From NCBI GenBank assembly GCA_965197395.1, contig CBDANB010000003.1, positions 124,001 to 188,000 of the forward strand: a DNA stretch of 64,000 bases, read 5' to 3'. Position numbers and translations under genes: made by a program. This DNA is from CAZYFH01 sp965197395. GTDB taxonomy: Bacteria > Acidobacteriota > Vicinamibacteria > Vicinamibacterales > UBA8438. The notes below the pieces were generated by a model, which was not told where the DNA came from, made no database searches, and was given only the letters and a program-made list of their open reading frames with translations. Of the stretch, positions 16,439 to 25,711 are shown in pieces (position 1 is the stretch's first letter; each line of letters opens with the position of its first letter).

Positions 16439-17633
16439 GTCCCCTGTGTCTGAAAAAGCTTCAAATAGTGTGTCGGCTGTGATGTATTGGGCGGCATGGC
16501 AAGAACAGGTCGGCCCAAAGCGAGATTGGAAGTCACCGCCGCAGAGCGCGTAGAACTTGAGCGGCTCGCCAGGCGCGCCCGAACGAATCGGCACGTGGCC
16601 TTGCGGGCAAGGATCGTCCTGAGGAGCACGCGTGGCGAATCGAACGTGGCGGTCGCGGCGAAACTGCGCTGCTCGAACGTGACGGTCGGCAAGTGGCGAC
16701 AGCGGTTTAGGGTAGGTCGCGTGGACGCGCTGTACGACGAGCCCAAGCCCGGAGCCCCACGGACCCTGTCCGATGCGGATGTCGAGTCGATCCTCGTCAC
16801 GACGTTGGAAAGTAAGCCGAAGGGGCGGACCCACTGGAGCACCCGCAAGATGGCGGAGCACGCTGGCGTCAGCGCCTCTACCGTGGGCCGCATCTGGCGC
16901 ACTTTCGGGTTGCAGCCGCATGTCGTGGAATCCTTCAAGATCTCCGACGACCCGCTGTTCATCGAGAAGGTGCGGGACATTGTCGGCCTCTACCTGAACC
17001 CACCCGACCACGCCGTCGTCTTGTCATTCGACGAAAAGCCTCAGATTCAAGCCCTCGAGCGGGCGCAGCCGATTCTGCCGATGGACCTGGGTCGCCCCGA
17101 ACGCCAGACGCACAACTACATCCGCCATGGCACGGTGGACCTCTTCGCGGCGCTCAACGTCGCGACCGGCCAGGTCGTGGCGCAAACCAAGAAGCCGCAT
17201 CGGTCGAGGGATTTCGTGAGCTTCCTGCGCGAGATCGACGAGCGGGTGCACTCCGCCCTCACCGTCCACGTGATCCTCGACAATCTCTCGGCGCATAAGT
17301 CCCCGTTGGTCAAACGATGGGTGGCCCGCCACCCGCGCTTCCAGTTCCACTTTACGCCGACCTACTCCGCCTGGCTCAACCTCGTCGAGCGGTTCTTTGG
17401 CCTTCTCACCGAACACGCCCTCAAGCGCGGATCACATTCCAGCCCGCACGCGCTGCGCCACGCCATCTACGCCTACGTGGACGCCCACAACGACGAGGGC
17501 AAACCCTTCAAGTGGACAAAGACAGCCGACGAAATTCTCGCGAAGGTGAAGCGGTTCGGACAGCGCACCGTTCAAGTCCACGGTGGCCCCAGATGACCAA
17601 CGACTTTTTGAAGAAATCAAAGATCAAGGGGAC
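16439..17633 (+). mobile_element. IS630-family element, copy 1 (1,195 bp, intact)
   Basis: The element begins GTCCCCTGTGTCTGAAAAAG and ends, as reverse complement, GTCCCCTTGATCTTTGATTT, so the terminal match is short (GTCCCCT). It is flanked by the dinucleotide TA (16437-16438 and 17634-17635), the standard IS630 target duplication. It sits between the divergent genes for DUF1844 and MazG. A near-identical copy lies at 44734-45962. Confidence 0.9.
16496..17596 (+). CDS. IS630-family transposase
   Basis: ATG 16496 gives about 366 residues. An N-terminal double helix-turn-helix region (VALRARIVLRSTRGESNVAV, then STRKMAEHAGVSASTVGRIW) is followed by a Tc1/mariner-like DDE core: D in VVLSFDEKPQIQALE, D in VHVILDNLSAHKS and E in YSAWLNLVERFFG. 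The C-terminus ends RFGQRTVQVHGG. It appears intact and is the likely source of the second, damaged copy. Confidence 0.93.
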   Translation: MARTGRPKARLEVTAAERVELERLARRARTNRHVALRARIVLRSTRGESNVAVAAKLRCSNVTVGKWRQRFRVGRVDALYDEPKPGAPRTLSDADVESILVTTLESKPKGRTHWSTRKMAEHAGVSASTVGRIWRTFGLQPHVVESFKISDDPLFIEKVRDIVGLYLNPPDHAVVLSFDEKPQIQALERAQPILPMDLGRPERQTHNYIRHGTVDLFAALNVATGQVVAQTKKPHRSRDFVSFLREIDERVHSALTVHVILDNLSAHKSPLVKRWVARHPRFQFHFTPTYSAWLNLVERFFGLLTEHALKRGSHSSPHALRHAIYAYVDAHNDEGKPFKWTKTADEILAKVKRFGQRTVQVHGGPR

Positions 17634-17647
17634 TAGCATACGCCACG

Positions 17648-18469
17648 ATGTCTGACACAGGCGACCGCGATCGATCCACCGCCGGCGTCGCCTTTGACCG
17701 GCTGGTCGAGATCATGCGCACGCTACGGTCCCCGGAGGGGTGTGCGTGGGATCGACAGCAGACGCTGGAGTCGCTCCGTCCCTTCGTGCTCGAAGAGGCA
17801 TACGAGGTCGTCGACGCCATCGACCGCGACGATACGGCCGGGCTCAAAGACGAGATTGGCGACCTGGTGCTCGAAGCCGTGTTTCTCGCGCAGGTGACGA
17901 GCGAGCAGGGCACGTTCGCGATTCAGGACGCGGTCGACGCGGTGTGCGACAAGCTGGTGCGGCGGCATCCACACGTCTTCGGTGATGGCGCCGTGGCCAC
18001 CTCGATGACACCCGCGGACGTCAAGCGGCAGTGGGAGGAGATCAAAGCGGGGGAACAGGCCTCGGCCGGTCGCGAGCCGCGGAGCCTCGGCGGTGTCCCT
18101 CCAAGCCTCCCCAGCCTGCTGCGCGCCTACCGACTAGGCCGACGGGCGGCCACGGTCGGATTCGACTGGACCAGCGCCGACGCGGTCGAGGCCAAAGTCG
18201 ACGAGGAACTGGCCGAGCTGCGTGAGGCCCGACAGCGCGGCACGGCGGCCGCAATGGAGGAAGAGCTTGGGGATCTGTTGTTCGCCGTCGTCAACCTCGC
18301 TCGCCACCTCGACATCGAACCCGAGTCGGCCCTCCGTGCGGCCAACAGCAAGTTCACCGACCGCTTCAGCGAGCTCGAGCGCAGTTTTCGCGAGCGTGGC
18401 ATCGCGCTCGGCGACGTCTCGTCCGAGGAGATGAACGCCGAGTGGGACCGGATCAAAGACGGGCAGTAG
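17648..18469 (+). CDS. mazG: Nucleoside triphosphate pyrophosphohydrolase MazG
   Basis: A 273-residue protein with two MazG repeats. The first has GCAWDRQQTLESLRPFVLEE, AYEVVDAID and LKDEIGDLVLEAVFLAQ; the second has VDEELAELREARQRG and EEELGDLLFAVVNLAR. The E-E-x-x-E and E-x-x-D motifs bind magnesium. It hydrolyses NTPs to NMPs, clearing non-canonical nucleotides. Its start is 14 bp after the IS630 end, so the native promoter is disrupted and expression may depend on the insertion sequence. It converges on comEC, with 5 bp between the stops. Confidence 0.95.
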   Translation: MSDTGDRDRSTAGVAFDRLVEIMRTLRSPEGCAWDRQQTLESLRPFVLEEAYEVVDAIDRDDTAGLKDEIGDLVLEAVFLAQVTSEQGTFAIQDAVDAVCDKLVRRHPHVFGDGAVATSMTPADVKRQWEEIKAGEQASAGREPRSLGGVPPSLPSLLRAYRLGRRAATVGFDWTSADAVEAKVDEELAELREARQRGTAAAMEEELGDLLFAVVNLARHLDIEPESALRAANSKFTDRFSELERSFRERGIALGDVSSEEMNAEWDRIKDGQ

Positions 18470-18474
18470 GGCTT

Positions 18475-20991
18475 CTAGGGCTCAGGGCCGAGCTCGAGAC
18501 GGCCTCGTCGCTCGGTCGCGACCGCGAGTTGCCGACCATCGGTGCAGAGCGCCACGGCACCGACCCCACCTGTGCTGAGCATCGTCGCCCCCGCGTCCGC
18601 GTGCCGACGGACCACCTCGGGGTGCGGGTGCCCGAACCGATTGTCACGACCCGCGCTCACGATGGCCAGATCCGGGCGCAGCGCGGCAAGAAAGGGAGCG
18701 CTGCTCGACGAGCGGCTGCCATGATGCGGAACCTTGAGCACTCGGAGGTCCGCGGGGGGCCAATCGACGAGCCCGGCTTCGACCTCGGTACCGATGTCGC
18801 CAGGCAGCACGATCGACACGTTGCCGTATCGCAGCTCGAGCACGACCGAATCGTCGTTTCGCACCCGTGGCCGTTCCCAATCGGGGGGCGCCGGGTGCAC
18901 GACGCGGATCGCGACCCCGCCGTCGACGATGAGATCGCCAGCATAGCGCGCCCGCCAGCCGAGGTGCGCCGAACGCGCCAGCAAGCGAAGCATGTCCAGC
19001 GGTTCGTGCGACGGCACAGGCACGCCGTGCCACACCTCGCGGGGCGCAAAGTCGCGCAGGACGGCCGGCGCTCCGCCGATGTGGTCGGGATCCCCATGGG
19101 TGAGGACGAGGTAGTCGAGTCGTCGCACGCCGGCCGCCCAGAGCGCTGGCGCAACGACCCGCGTGCCGACGTCGTACCCGCCGCGGATGGTGCCACCGGC
19201 GTCGACCAGCATCGAGCGGCCGTTAGGCAACTGCACCAACGTGGCGTCGGCCTGGCCTACATCCAGAAACAGTACGCGCAGCCACGCATCCGCGGCCGTC
19301 CTCCTCGGCGCGGCGCCGGCACACCACGAGGCCGCCCGCCCGACCATGGGAGGGGCAACGGGTGCGACGAGCACGACGAGCCCAGCCGTCGCGACGCAGC
19401 CGAGTGCGAGCCGACGCGCCCACAGACGCCGGCCACCCAGCCAGAGCAGCCAGCCTCCGTAGTACGCGACCGTCACGACGGGCGACGGTCGGGGCACCCG
19501 CCACACCAGCCACGGGGCCACATCGACGAGCCTCGTCGATTCCACGATTCCCGCTGCCGCCGCATGCGCAACGTAGCCGAGCGCCACCGCCGCGTCCGGC
19601 CACACGAGCCCAAGCCCGACCGACGCCATCCCAGCGAGCTGCGCGACGCTCATCAACGGAATCGCAACGAAATTGAGGGCGAGCCCGGCGAAGCTCACGC
19701 GCGAAAACCATGCGGTCGCGATCGGCAGCAACGCCAGCTCGGCGGAGATCGTCGCTGCCAGGAGTCCGAACGAGGCAGCCAGGAGCCACCGCCCGCGGCG
19801 ACCGGCCGCCTCGAGGATGGGTGACACCACCGCGAGCAATCGCGGGACACCGACGAGGATGCCGAGCGTCGCTGCGAAGGTGAGCTGGAACCCGGGATCG
19901 GTCAGCAGTCGTGGTGACGCGGCCACCAGGCAGCCCGCCGTGAGTGCCAGGGTATTGAGTGGACCGATCCGGTGGTCGGCCACTCGGGCGGCGAGAAAGA
20001 CCGCCGCCGCAAAAATGGCTCGGGCCACGGACGCCTCCGGGCCGACGATCTGCCCGTACCCGAGGAGACAGCCGATGGTGAGCAGCGCGGCGAGGCGGCC
20101 GCCGACGCCGACCACCCGGAAGCCAAGCAACAGCACGGCGGAGAGAATCGCGATGTTCCCCCCGGAGATCGCGATGACGTGATAGGTGCCCCCCTCTTGG
20201 AGCCGGCGCTCGGTTTCCGGGTCGAGCCCGGCGCGGTCGCCGATCAAGACGGCGGTCACGATGCCCGCCGACCGCGTGTCGTGCACCCCGATTGATCGGC
20301 CAACCTCTCGCCGCACCAGCGCGCGCGCCGCGGCGGCCCAATCGCGGCGGCGGGAGGTGGACTCGAGCGTCTCGACCAGCAGCGCGCTCTTCACCGAACC
20401 CAGCAAGCTGATGCCGCGGCGTCTGAGGGCGTCTTCCTGGTCCGGCACACCAGGATTCGCGTAGCGGGCCGGCCGTCGAAGCGTCACCGGCATTCGTATG
20501 CGTCGACCGCTGCGCCAGTCGGCGCGACGCGATGAGGCGAACCTCCCCCCGACGCCAACGCGAATGCCGCCGGTGGACGCGACGCGGTGCGAGCCTTCGC
20601 CCACGTGGTCGACGTCAATGGTCAGACTGGCTCCGTAGCCAGTCTGGGTGGCGTCGCGGGCGAGACGCCCTTCGACAACCACGGGTCGGGCCACGGCATC
20701 ACCGGCGTCGGCCCGACTGGCCTCATACCAGCCCAGGAGCGGCGTGCGCAGGTCGGCCTGCGCCGCGGATCCCAATGCCACGCCGCATGCGGTAAACGTG
20801 GCGAGCGCGATCGCGGCGAAGCACCGTGTGGCCCCGCGCGCGAAACAGATGGCGGCCGCGCCGCATCCCACGATGGCGCAGAGGACGGTGAGCGAGAACG
20901 GGGCGGGATGCGCCCAGCCGAGCGCCACGCCCGCCAGCAAGGCAGCGGCCGGCGGAAGCGCGGGGGACGCCATGTGCGACCTCGAGTGCAA
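18475..20991 (-). CDS. comEC: ComEC/Rec2 family competence DNA channel
   Basis: An 838-residue membrane protein in three parts: an N-terminal DUF4131-type OB region with flanking helices (about 10-200), the Competence channel domain (about 235-520; HVIAISGGNIAILSAVLLLG, then LTDPGFQLTFAATLGILVG), and a C-terminal metallo-beta-lactamase domain (LRVLFLDVGQADATLVQLPN, VLTHGDPDHIGGAPAVL, VPHHGSRSSS). It would carry single-stranded DNA across the inner membrane and possibly degrade the other strand. ATG at residue 7 is an alternative start. No other com genes are visible here apart from pilT, at 39 kb. Confidence 0.93.
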   Translation of the reverse strand: MHSRSHMASPALPPAAALLAGVALGWAHPAPFSLTVLCAIVGCGAAAICFARGATRCFAAIALATFTACGVALGSAAQADLRTPLLGWYEASRADAGDAVARPVVVEGRLARDATQTGYGASLTIDVDHVGEGSHRVASTGGIRVGVGGRFASSRRADWRSGRRIRMPVTLRRPARYANPGVPDQEDALRRRGISLLGSVKSALLVETLESTSRRRDWAAAARALVRREVGRSIGVHDTRSAGIVTAVLIGDRAGLDPETERRLQEGGTYHVIAISGGNIAILSAVLLLGFRVVGVGGRLAALLTIGCLLGYGQIVGPEASVARAIFAAAVFLAARVADHRIGPLNTLALTAGCLVAASPRLLTDPGFQLTFAATLGILVGVPRLLAVVSPILEAAGRRGRWLLAASFGLLAATISAELALLPIATAWFSRVSFAGLALNFVAIPLMSVAQLAGMASVGLGLVWPDAAVALGYVAHAAAAGIVESTRLVDVAPWLVWRVPRPSPVVTVAYYGGWLLWLGGRRLWARRLALGCVATAGLVVLVAPVAPPMVGRAASWCAGAAPRRTAADAWLRVLFLDVGQADATLVQLPNGRSMLVDAGGTIRGGYDVGTRVVAPALWAAGVRRLDYLVLTHGDPDHIGGAPAVLRDFAPREVWHGVPVPSHEPLDMLRLLARSAHLGWRARYAGDLIVDGGVAIRVVHPAPPDWERPRVRNDDSVVLELRYGNVSIVLPGDIGTEVEAGLVDWPPADLRVLKVPHHGSRSSSSAPFLAALRPDLAIVSAGRDNRFGHPHPEVVRRHADAGATMLSTGGVGAVALCTDGRQLAVATERRGRLELGPEP

Positions 20992-21150
20992 GCCGCTCGC
21001 CCGCCGGCGTTCGCATCGACGTCGAAGCTGAGCGACAGCGGACCAGCGGTGTGCGCAGCGGCGGCCGCGGCGGCGGCGGACACGCGCTTCGGGGTACGCG
21101 GATTCTGCGACGGGCCGACTGAGAACCGCTGGAAGCTACTCCACTAAACC

Positions 21151-21182
21151 GCGGCGGGGTTCGGGGGCGCAGCCCCCGTCTA
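21151..21182 (-). repeat. Half copy of GC-rich hairpin repeat family A
   Basis: On the minus strand it reads TAGACGGGGGCTGCGCCCCC and continues GAACCCCGCCGC. It matches the first 32 bases of the full copy at 21211-21323 exactly. The GGGGGC-T-GCGCCCCC part forms a strong hairpin. Confidence 0.85.
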
Positions 21183-21210
21183 TGAGCAGGACGGCGCGCG
21201 CGGCGGGAGC

Positions 21211-21323
21211 GGCGCCGGCCAAGGCGCGCACGGCGCGGCGCGCGGACGCGGAGTGGGGTACCAGCATGGTGGGGGTCCCCGCGGAGCGCCCGCGGCGGGG
21301 TTCGGGGGCGCAGCCCCCGTCTA
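21211..21323 (-). repeat. GC-rich multi-hairpin repeat, family A, copy 1
   Basis: Read on the minus strand from the carB stop, the order is: hairpin GGGGGCTGCGCCCCC, a CGCGGGCGCTCCGCGGGGAC segment, the conserved block CCCCACTCCGCG, then a second inverted repeat GCGCGCCGCGCCGTGCGCGC and TTGGCCGG. The same order occurs after rpsT and beside hfq/dgt. The carB TAG forms the first bases of the element. The region 20992-21150 upstream of comEC has no further recognisable feature. Confidence 0.85.
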
Positions 21324-24300
21324 AATGACGATGCCGGCGTGGTAGTCCTGCAGCGGCCTGACGACGCTTTCGTCCGCACGCAACGCACGGATGGCGCTGA
21401 CCGTGGCCGCGGCACCGGTCAAGGTCGTCACGCACGGCACGCCGTAGAGCATGGCGATGCGACGCATCGTCATATCATCGAAGAACGACTCACGGCCGAG
21501 CGGGGTATTGATGACGAGCTGCACCTCGCGGTTGAACAGGCGGTCGCCGACGTGCGGGCGTCCCTCGTTGATCTTATAGACGACCTGGACCTCGAGTCCG
21601 TGCGCACGCAGATAGGCCGCGGTACCTTTTGACGCGATCAGATCGAATCCGAGCCCCGCGAGGTCGCGCGCGACCGGCACCACGTTCTGCTTGTCGTCGT
21701 CGTTGACGCTGAGAAAGGCCGTACCGGAATCCGGCAAACGCTGTCCAGCGGCCAGCTGGGCCTTGGCGAACGCCGTGCCGAAGTTGTCGGCGCCACCCAT
21801 CACCTCGCCCGTCGACTTCATCTCGGGACCGAGGATCGTGTCGACACCCGGAAAGCGGACGAACGGAAACACAGGCGCCTTGACGAACACGCCCGAGACC
21901 TCCAGGTCATCGACGATGCCTTGGTCCGCCAGAGACATCCCGATCATGACTCTCGCCGCCACCTTCGCAAGCGGCACGCCGGTGGCCTTGGATAGATAGG
22001 GCACGGTGCGCGACGCTCGCGGATTCACCTCGAGCAGGTAGACCGTGTCCTCCTTGATCGCGAACTGGATATTGAGCAGACCGATGACGTTGAGCGCCCG
22101 CGCCAGACGGCGCGTGTAATCCCGGATGACGCTCAGGTGCCGTTCTGGCACGAGATACGGCGGCACCACGCAGGAGCTGTCCCCCGAGTGGATCCCGGCC
22201 TCCTCGATGTGCTCCATGATGCCGCCGATGATCACGGCGCCGCTCGCGTCTGCCACCGCGTCGACATCGAGCTCGAACGCGTTCTCCAGGAACTTGTCGA
22301 CCAGAATCGGATGCTCCGGCGACGCATCGACCGCTTCGGTCATATAGCGATCGAGCGCGCCCGGGTCGTAGACGATGGCCATCGCCCTCCCACCCAGAAC
22401 GTAGGAGGGCCGGACCACCACGGGATATCCAATCGAACCCGCAACGTCGCGTGCCTGGTCACGTGAGGCCGCGATCCCGCTGGGCGCCTGCGGTATGCCC
22501 AGATCCCAGAGGAGCTGCGCGAACCGCTGGCGGTCCTCCGCCAGGTCGATCGAGTCGGGCGAGGTGCCGATAATGCCGACGCCCGCCGCTTGGAGACCCA
22601 GCGCCAGTTTTAACGGGGTCTGACCCCCGAACTGGACGATGCACGACACCTCGCCGCCGGCGGACTGCTCCCGCGTGATGACCGCCAGCACATCCTCCAG
22701 CGTCAACGGTTCGAAGTAGAGGCGATCGACGGTGTCGTAGTCGGTCGAGACGGTCTCCGGGTTGCAATTGATCATCACCGTCTCGTAGTCCTGCTCGCGC
22801 AGCGCGAAGGCGGCGTGGCAGCAGCAGTAGTCGAACTCAATCCCCTGCCCAATGCGGTTGGGACCGCTCCCGAGAATGACCGTTTTTCGGCGGTCCGTCG
22901 GCTCAGCTTCGCATTCGCGCTCGTACGTGCCGTAAAGATAGGGCGTGAACGACTCGAACTCGGCCGCGCACGTGTCGATGCGCTTGTAGACGGGGGTTAG
23001 TGACGCCTCCGCCCGGCGGTCGGCGATGACGCTCGCCTCGACGCCAAGGATGCTGCCCAGCTCCTCGTCGCCGAAGCCGGCACGCTTCAACTCGGTGAGC
23101 ACGTCGTCGGACATCGATCGATACCCGACAAGTCCGGCCGCACGGCGGAGCTCCGTAATTTCCGAGAACTGCGTCAGGAACCAGCGATCGATGTGGGTGG
23201 CGTCCGCGATCCGGTCGACGCCCCAGCCGTGCTCCAGGGCCCGGAACACGGCCCAGATACGGCGATCGTGGGGCGACACGAGGTCGCGCTGCAGCTGCCC
23301 CTCGTCGACCGCCGCGTCCGGCGGGCCGGCGAACAGCCGACCGCTCCGGCCGATCTCCAGCGACCGCACGCCTTTGAGAAACGCTTCCTTGAACGTCCGC
23401 CCGATCGCCATGACCTCGCCGACCGACTTCATCTGGGTCGTCAGCGTGCGGTCGGCCTTGGGAAACTTCTCGAACGTCCACCGCGGAATCTTGACGACGA
23501 CGTAGTCGATGCTCGGTTCGAACGACGCCGGCGTGAGCCGCGTGATGTCGTTCGGGATCTCCTCGAGCCGGTACCCGAGCGCGAGCTTCGCGGCGATCTT
23601 GGCGATCGGAAACCCGGTCGCCTTCGAGGCGAGCGCGGATGAACGCGAGACACGCGGATTCATCTCGATGGCGACCATCCGTCCGTCGTCGGGGTTGATC
23701 GCGAACTGGATGTTGGAGCCGCCGGTTTCGACCCCGACGCGCGTGATGATGCGACGCGCCGCGTCGCGCATCCGCTGATACTCCTTGTCGGTCAGCGTGA
23801 GAGCCGGGGCGACCGTGATGCTGTCGCCCGTATGGACGCCCATCGCGTCGACGTTCTCGATCGAGCAGATGACGACGAAGTTATCGGCGACGTCGCGCAT
23901 CACCTCGAGCTCGAACTCCTTCCAGCCGATGACCGACTCCTCGATGAGCACTTCGTGCACCGGGCTGAGCTCGATCCCGCGGCCCGCTAGCTCACGGAAT
24001 TCTTCGACGTTGTAGGCGATCCCGCCGCCGACGCCACCCAGGGTGAACGATGGCCGGATGATGACCGGGAACCCGAAGCGGTCGACCAACTGCAACGCCT
24101 CTTCATATGACCGCGCGTAGGCGCTGGCCGGAACCTCGATACCGATCGACTCCATCGCGTCGCGAAACTGGAGGCGGTCCTCGGCCACCTTGATGGCCTC
24201 GATCGGCGCGCCGATCAACCTGACCCCGCACTGCTCGAGGACGTCGTGCTCGTCCAGCTCGATGGTCAGGTTGAGCGCCGTCTGTCCACCGACCGTCGGG

Positions 24301-24584
24301 AGGAGCGCGTCGGGACGCTCGCGCTCGATGACCGAGCGCGCGTACTCCCAGGTCAGCGGCTCGACATACGTGCGGTCGGCAACCTCCGGGTCGGTCATGA
24401 TGGTCGCCGGGTTGCTGTTCATCAGGACGACTTCGAGTCCCTCGCTCCGCAGCGCCTTGCAGGCCTGGGTGCCGGAGTAGTCGAACTCGCACGCTTGCCC
24501 GATGACGATCGGACCGGACCCGATGACGAGCACGCGTTTGAGGTCGGTGTTGCGGGGCATGAACGGTCGCGCCGCGGCGCTCAC
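21321..24584 (-). CDS. carB: Carbamoyl-phosphate synthase large subunit
   Basis: The 1087-residue subunit makes carbamoyl phosphate from ammonia, bicarbonate and two ATP, feeding pyrimidine and arginine synthesis. Two homologous ATP-grasp halves are visible: the first begins VLVIGSGPIVIGQACEFDYS with PVIIRPSFTLGGVGGGIAYN, the second TVILGSGPNRIGQGIEFDYC with PVVVRPSYVLGGRAMAIVYD. The C-terminal MGS-type regulatory domain includes SVNDDDKQNVVPVARDLAGL and LVINTPLGRESFFDD. ATG 24584 overlaps the carA stop (ATGA); ATG 24560 is an alternative. The stop codon is contributed by repeat family A. Confidence 0.97.
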   Translation of the reverse strand: MSAAARPFMPRNTDLKRVLVIGSGPIVIGQACEFDYSGTQACKALRSEGLEVVLMNSNPATIMTDPEVADRTYVEPLTWEYARSVIERERPDALLPTVGGQTALNLTIELDEHDVLEQCGVRLIGAPIEAIKVAEDRLQFRDAMESIGIEVPASAYARSYEEALQLVDRFGFPVIIRPSFTLGGVGGGIAYNVEEFRELAGRGIELSPVHEVLIEESVIGWKEFELEVMRDVADNFVVICSIENVDAMGVHTGDSITVAPALTLTDKEYQRMRDAARRIITRVGVETGGSNIQFAINPDDGRMVAIEMNPRVSRSSALASKATGFPIAKIAAKLALGYRLEEIPNDITRLTPASFEPSIDYVVVKIPRWTFEKFPKADRTLTTQMKSVGEVMAIGRTFKEAFLKGVRSLEIGRSGRLFAGPPDAAVDEGQLQRDLVSPHDRRIWAVFRALEHGWGVDRIADATHIDRWFLTQFSEITELRRAAGLVGYRSMSDDVLTELKRAGFGDEELGSILGVEASVIADRRAEASLTPVYKRIDTCAAEFESFTPYLYGTYERECEAEPTDRRKTVILGSGPNRIGQGIEFDYCCCHAAFALREQDYETVMINCNPETVSTDYDTVDRLYFEPLTLEDVLAVITREQSAGGEVSCIVQFGGQTPLKLALGLQAAGVGIIGTSPDSIDLAEDRQRFAQLLWDLGIPQAPSGIAASRDQARDVAGSIGYPVVVRPSYVLGGRAMAIVYDPGALDRYMTEAVDASPEHPILVDKFLENAFELDVDAVADASGAVIIGGIMEHIEEAGIHSGDSSCVVPPYLVPERHLSVIRDYTRRLARALNVIGLLNIQFAIKEDTVYLLEVNPRASRTVPYLSKATGVPLAKVAARVMIGMSLADQGIVDDLEVSGVFVKAPVFPFVRFPGVDTILGPEMKSTGEVMGGADNFGTAFAKAQLAAGQRLPDSGTAFLSVNDDDKQNVVPVARDLAGLGFDLIASKGTAAYLRAHGLEVQVVYKINEGRPHVGDRLFNREVQLVINTPLGRESFFDDMTMRRIAMLYGVPCVTTLTGAAATVSAIRALRADESVVRPLQDYHAGIVI

Positions 24585-25711
24585 CCCGATGCGCGTCGCT
24601 CCATCTCGTCGACGAAGGACGCGAACAGGTAGTCGGCGTCATGCGGGCCGGGCGACGCCTCGGGATGATACTGCACAGAGGAGACAGGGAGTCGGGTATG
24701 GCGCAGGCCTTCGACCGTGCCGTCGTACAGGTTGGTGTGGGTCACCTCCACCTCGTCCGGCACCGACTCGGGGTCGACGGCGAACCCATGGTTTTGCGAG
24801 GTGATCTCGACCTGGGACGTTGCCAGGTTCTTCACGGGATGATTGCCGCCGCGGTGCCCGAACTTGAGCTTGTAGGTGTGGGCCCCCAGCGCGAGCCCGA
24901 GCACCTGATGACCCAGACAGATGCCGAAGACCGGGACGTCGGCGGCAATCAGCGTGCTCGCGTTCGCCACCGCGTAGTCGAGCGGCGCCGGGTCCCCCGG
25001 ACCGTTGCTGAGGAAGACCCCATCCGGCTCGATCGCAAGCAGGTCGCGGGCCGGAGCGGTCGCTGGAAACACTCGCACGTCGCATCCGTAGCTCGCGAGA
25101 CGGCGAAGGATGTTGCGCTTTATCCCGAAGTCGTAGGCCGCAACACGTAGGCGCCGGCTCGGTCGTCGGGTGGGCGGAAGGGTGAAGCCGGCTGGCGCGT
25201 CGGTGTCGAGCCAATCGAACGGTGCTTCGCACGTCACGCCCCGCACGAGATCGCTGCCCTCCATCGCCGGTGCCTGCCTGGCCTGGACCACCAGCTCGTC
25301 CGGATCGGCGCTCCCGGTGCCGATTACCCCGCGCATCACACCCGAGGAGCGGAGCACGCGGGTCAAGGCGCGCGTGTCGATGCCCGAAATCGCGACGATG
25401 TCATGGGCCGCGAGATAGTCGCCCAGCGTCCCCGTCGCGCGCCAGTTGCTGGCAATTGGCGAGGCCTCGCGGACGACGAACCCGGCCACATGCGGCCGGC
25501 TGGACTCGACATCGTCGGGCGCCACTCCGTAGTTGCCGATCTGCGGACACGTCATCGTGACGATCTGTCCGGCATACGACGGGTCGGTGAGGACCTCCTG
25601 ATAGCCGGTCATGCTCGTGTTGAACACCACCTCGCCAGCGGCCTGCCCCGTCGCTCCGACAGACATGCCGCGAAACCAGGTGCCGTTCTCGAGCGCCAGG
25701 ACAGCGTTCAT
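24581..25711 (-). CDS. carA: Carbamoyl-phosphate synthase small (glutaminase) subunit
   Basis: A 376-residue subunit that releases ammonia from glutamine and channels it to CarB. The N-terminal domain begins ALENGTWFRGMSVGATG with FNTSMTGYQEVLTDPSYAGQ. The class I amidotransferase triad is visible as C in VFGICLGHQVLGLALG and H/E in VQYHPEASPGPHD. The start overlaps the end of the upstream pseudokinase gene by 4 bases (ATGA) and the stop overlaps carB, so all three are translationally coupled. Confidence 0.97.
   Translation of the reverse strand: MNAVLALENGTWFRGMSVGATGQAAGEVVFNTSMTGYQEVLTDPSYAGQIVTMTCPQIGNYGVAPDDVESSRPHVAGFVVREASPIASNWRATGTLGDYLAAHDIVAISGIDTRALTRVLRSSGVMRGVIGTGSADPDELVVQARQAPAMEGSDLVRGVTCEAPFDWLDTDAPAGFTLPPTRRPSRRLRVAAYDFGIKRNILRRLASYGCDVRVFPATAPARDLLAIEPDGVFLSNGPGDPAPLDYAVANASTLIAADVPVFGICLGHQVLGLALGAHTYKLKFGHRGGNHPVKNLATSQVEITSQNHGFAVDPESVPDEVEVTHTNLYDGTVEGLRHTRLPVSSVQYHPEASPGPHDADYLFASFVDEMERRASG

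Noticed and set aside
18442..19824. Plus-strand frame of 460 codons
   Set aside because: Antisense to comEC; arginine/proline-rich composition typical of GC-rich shadows.
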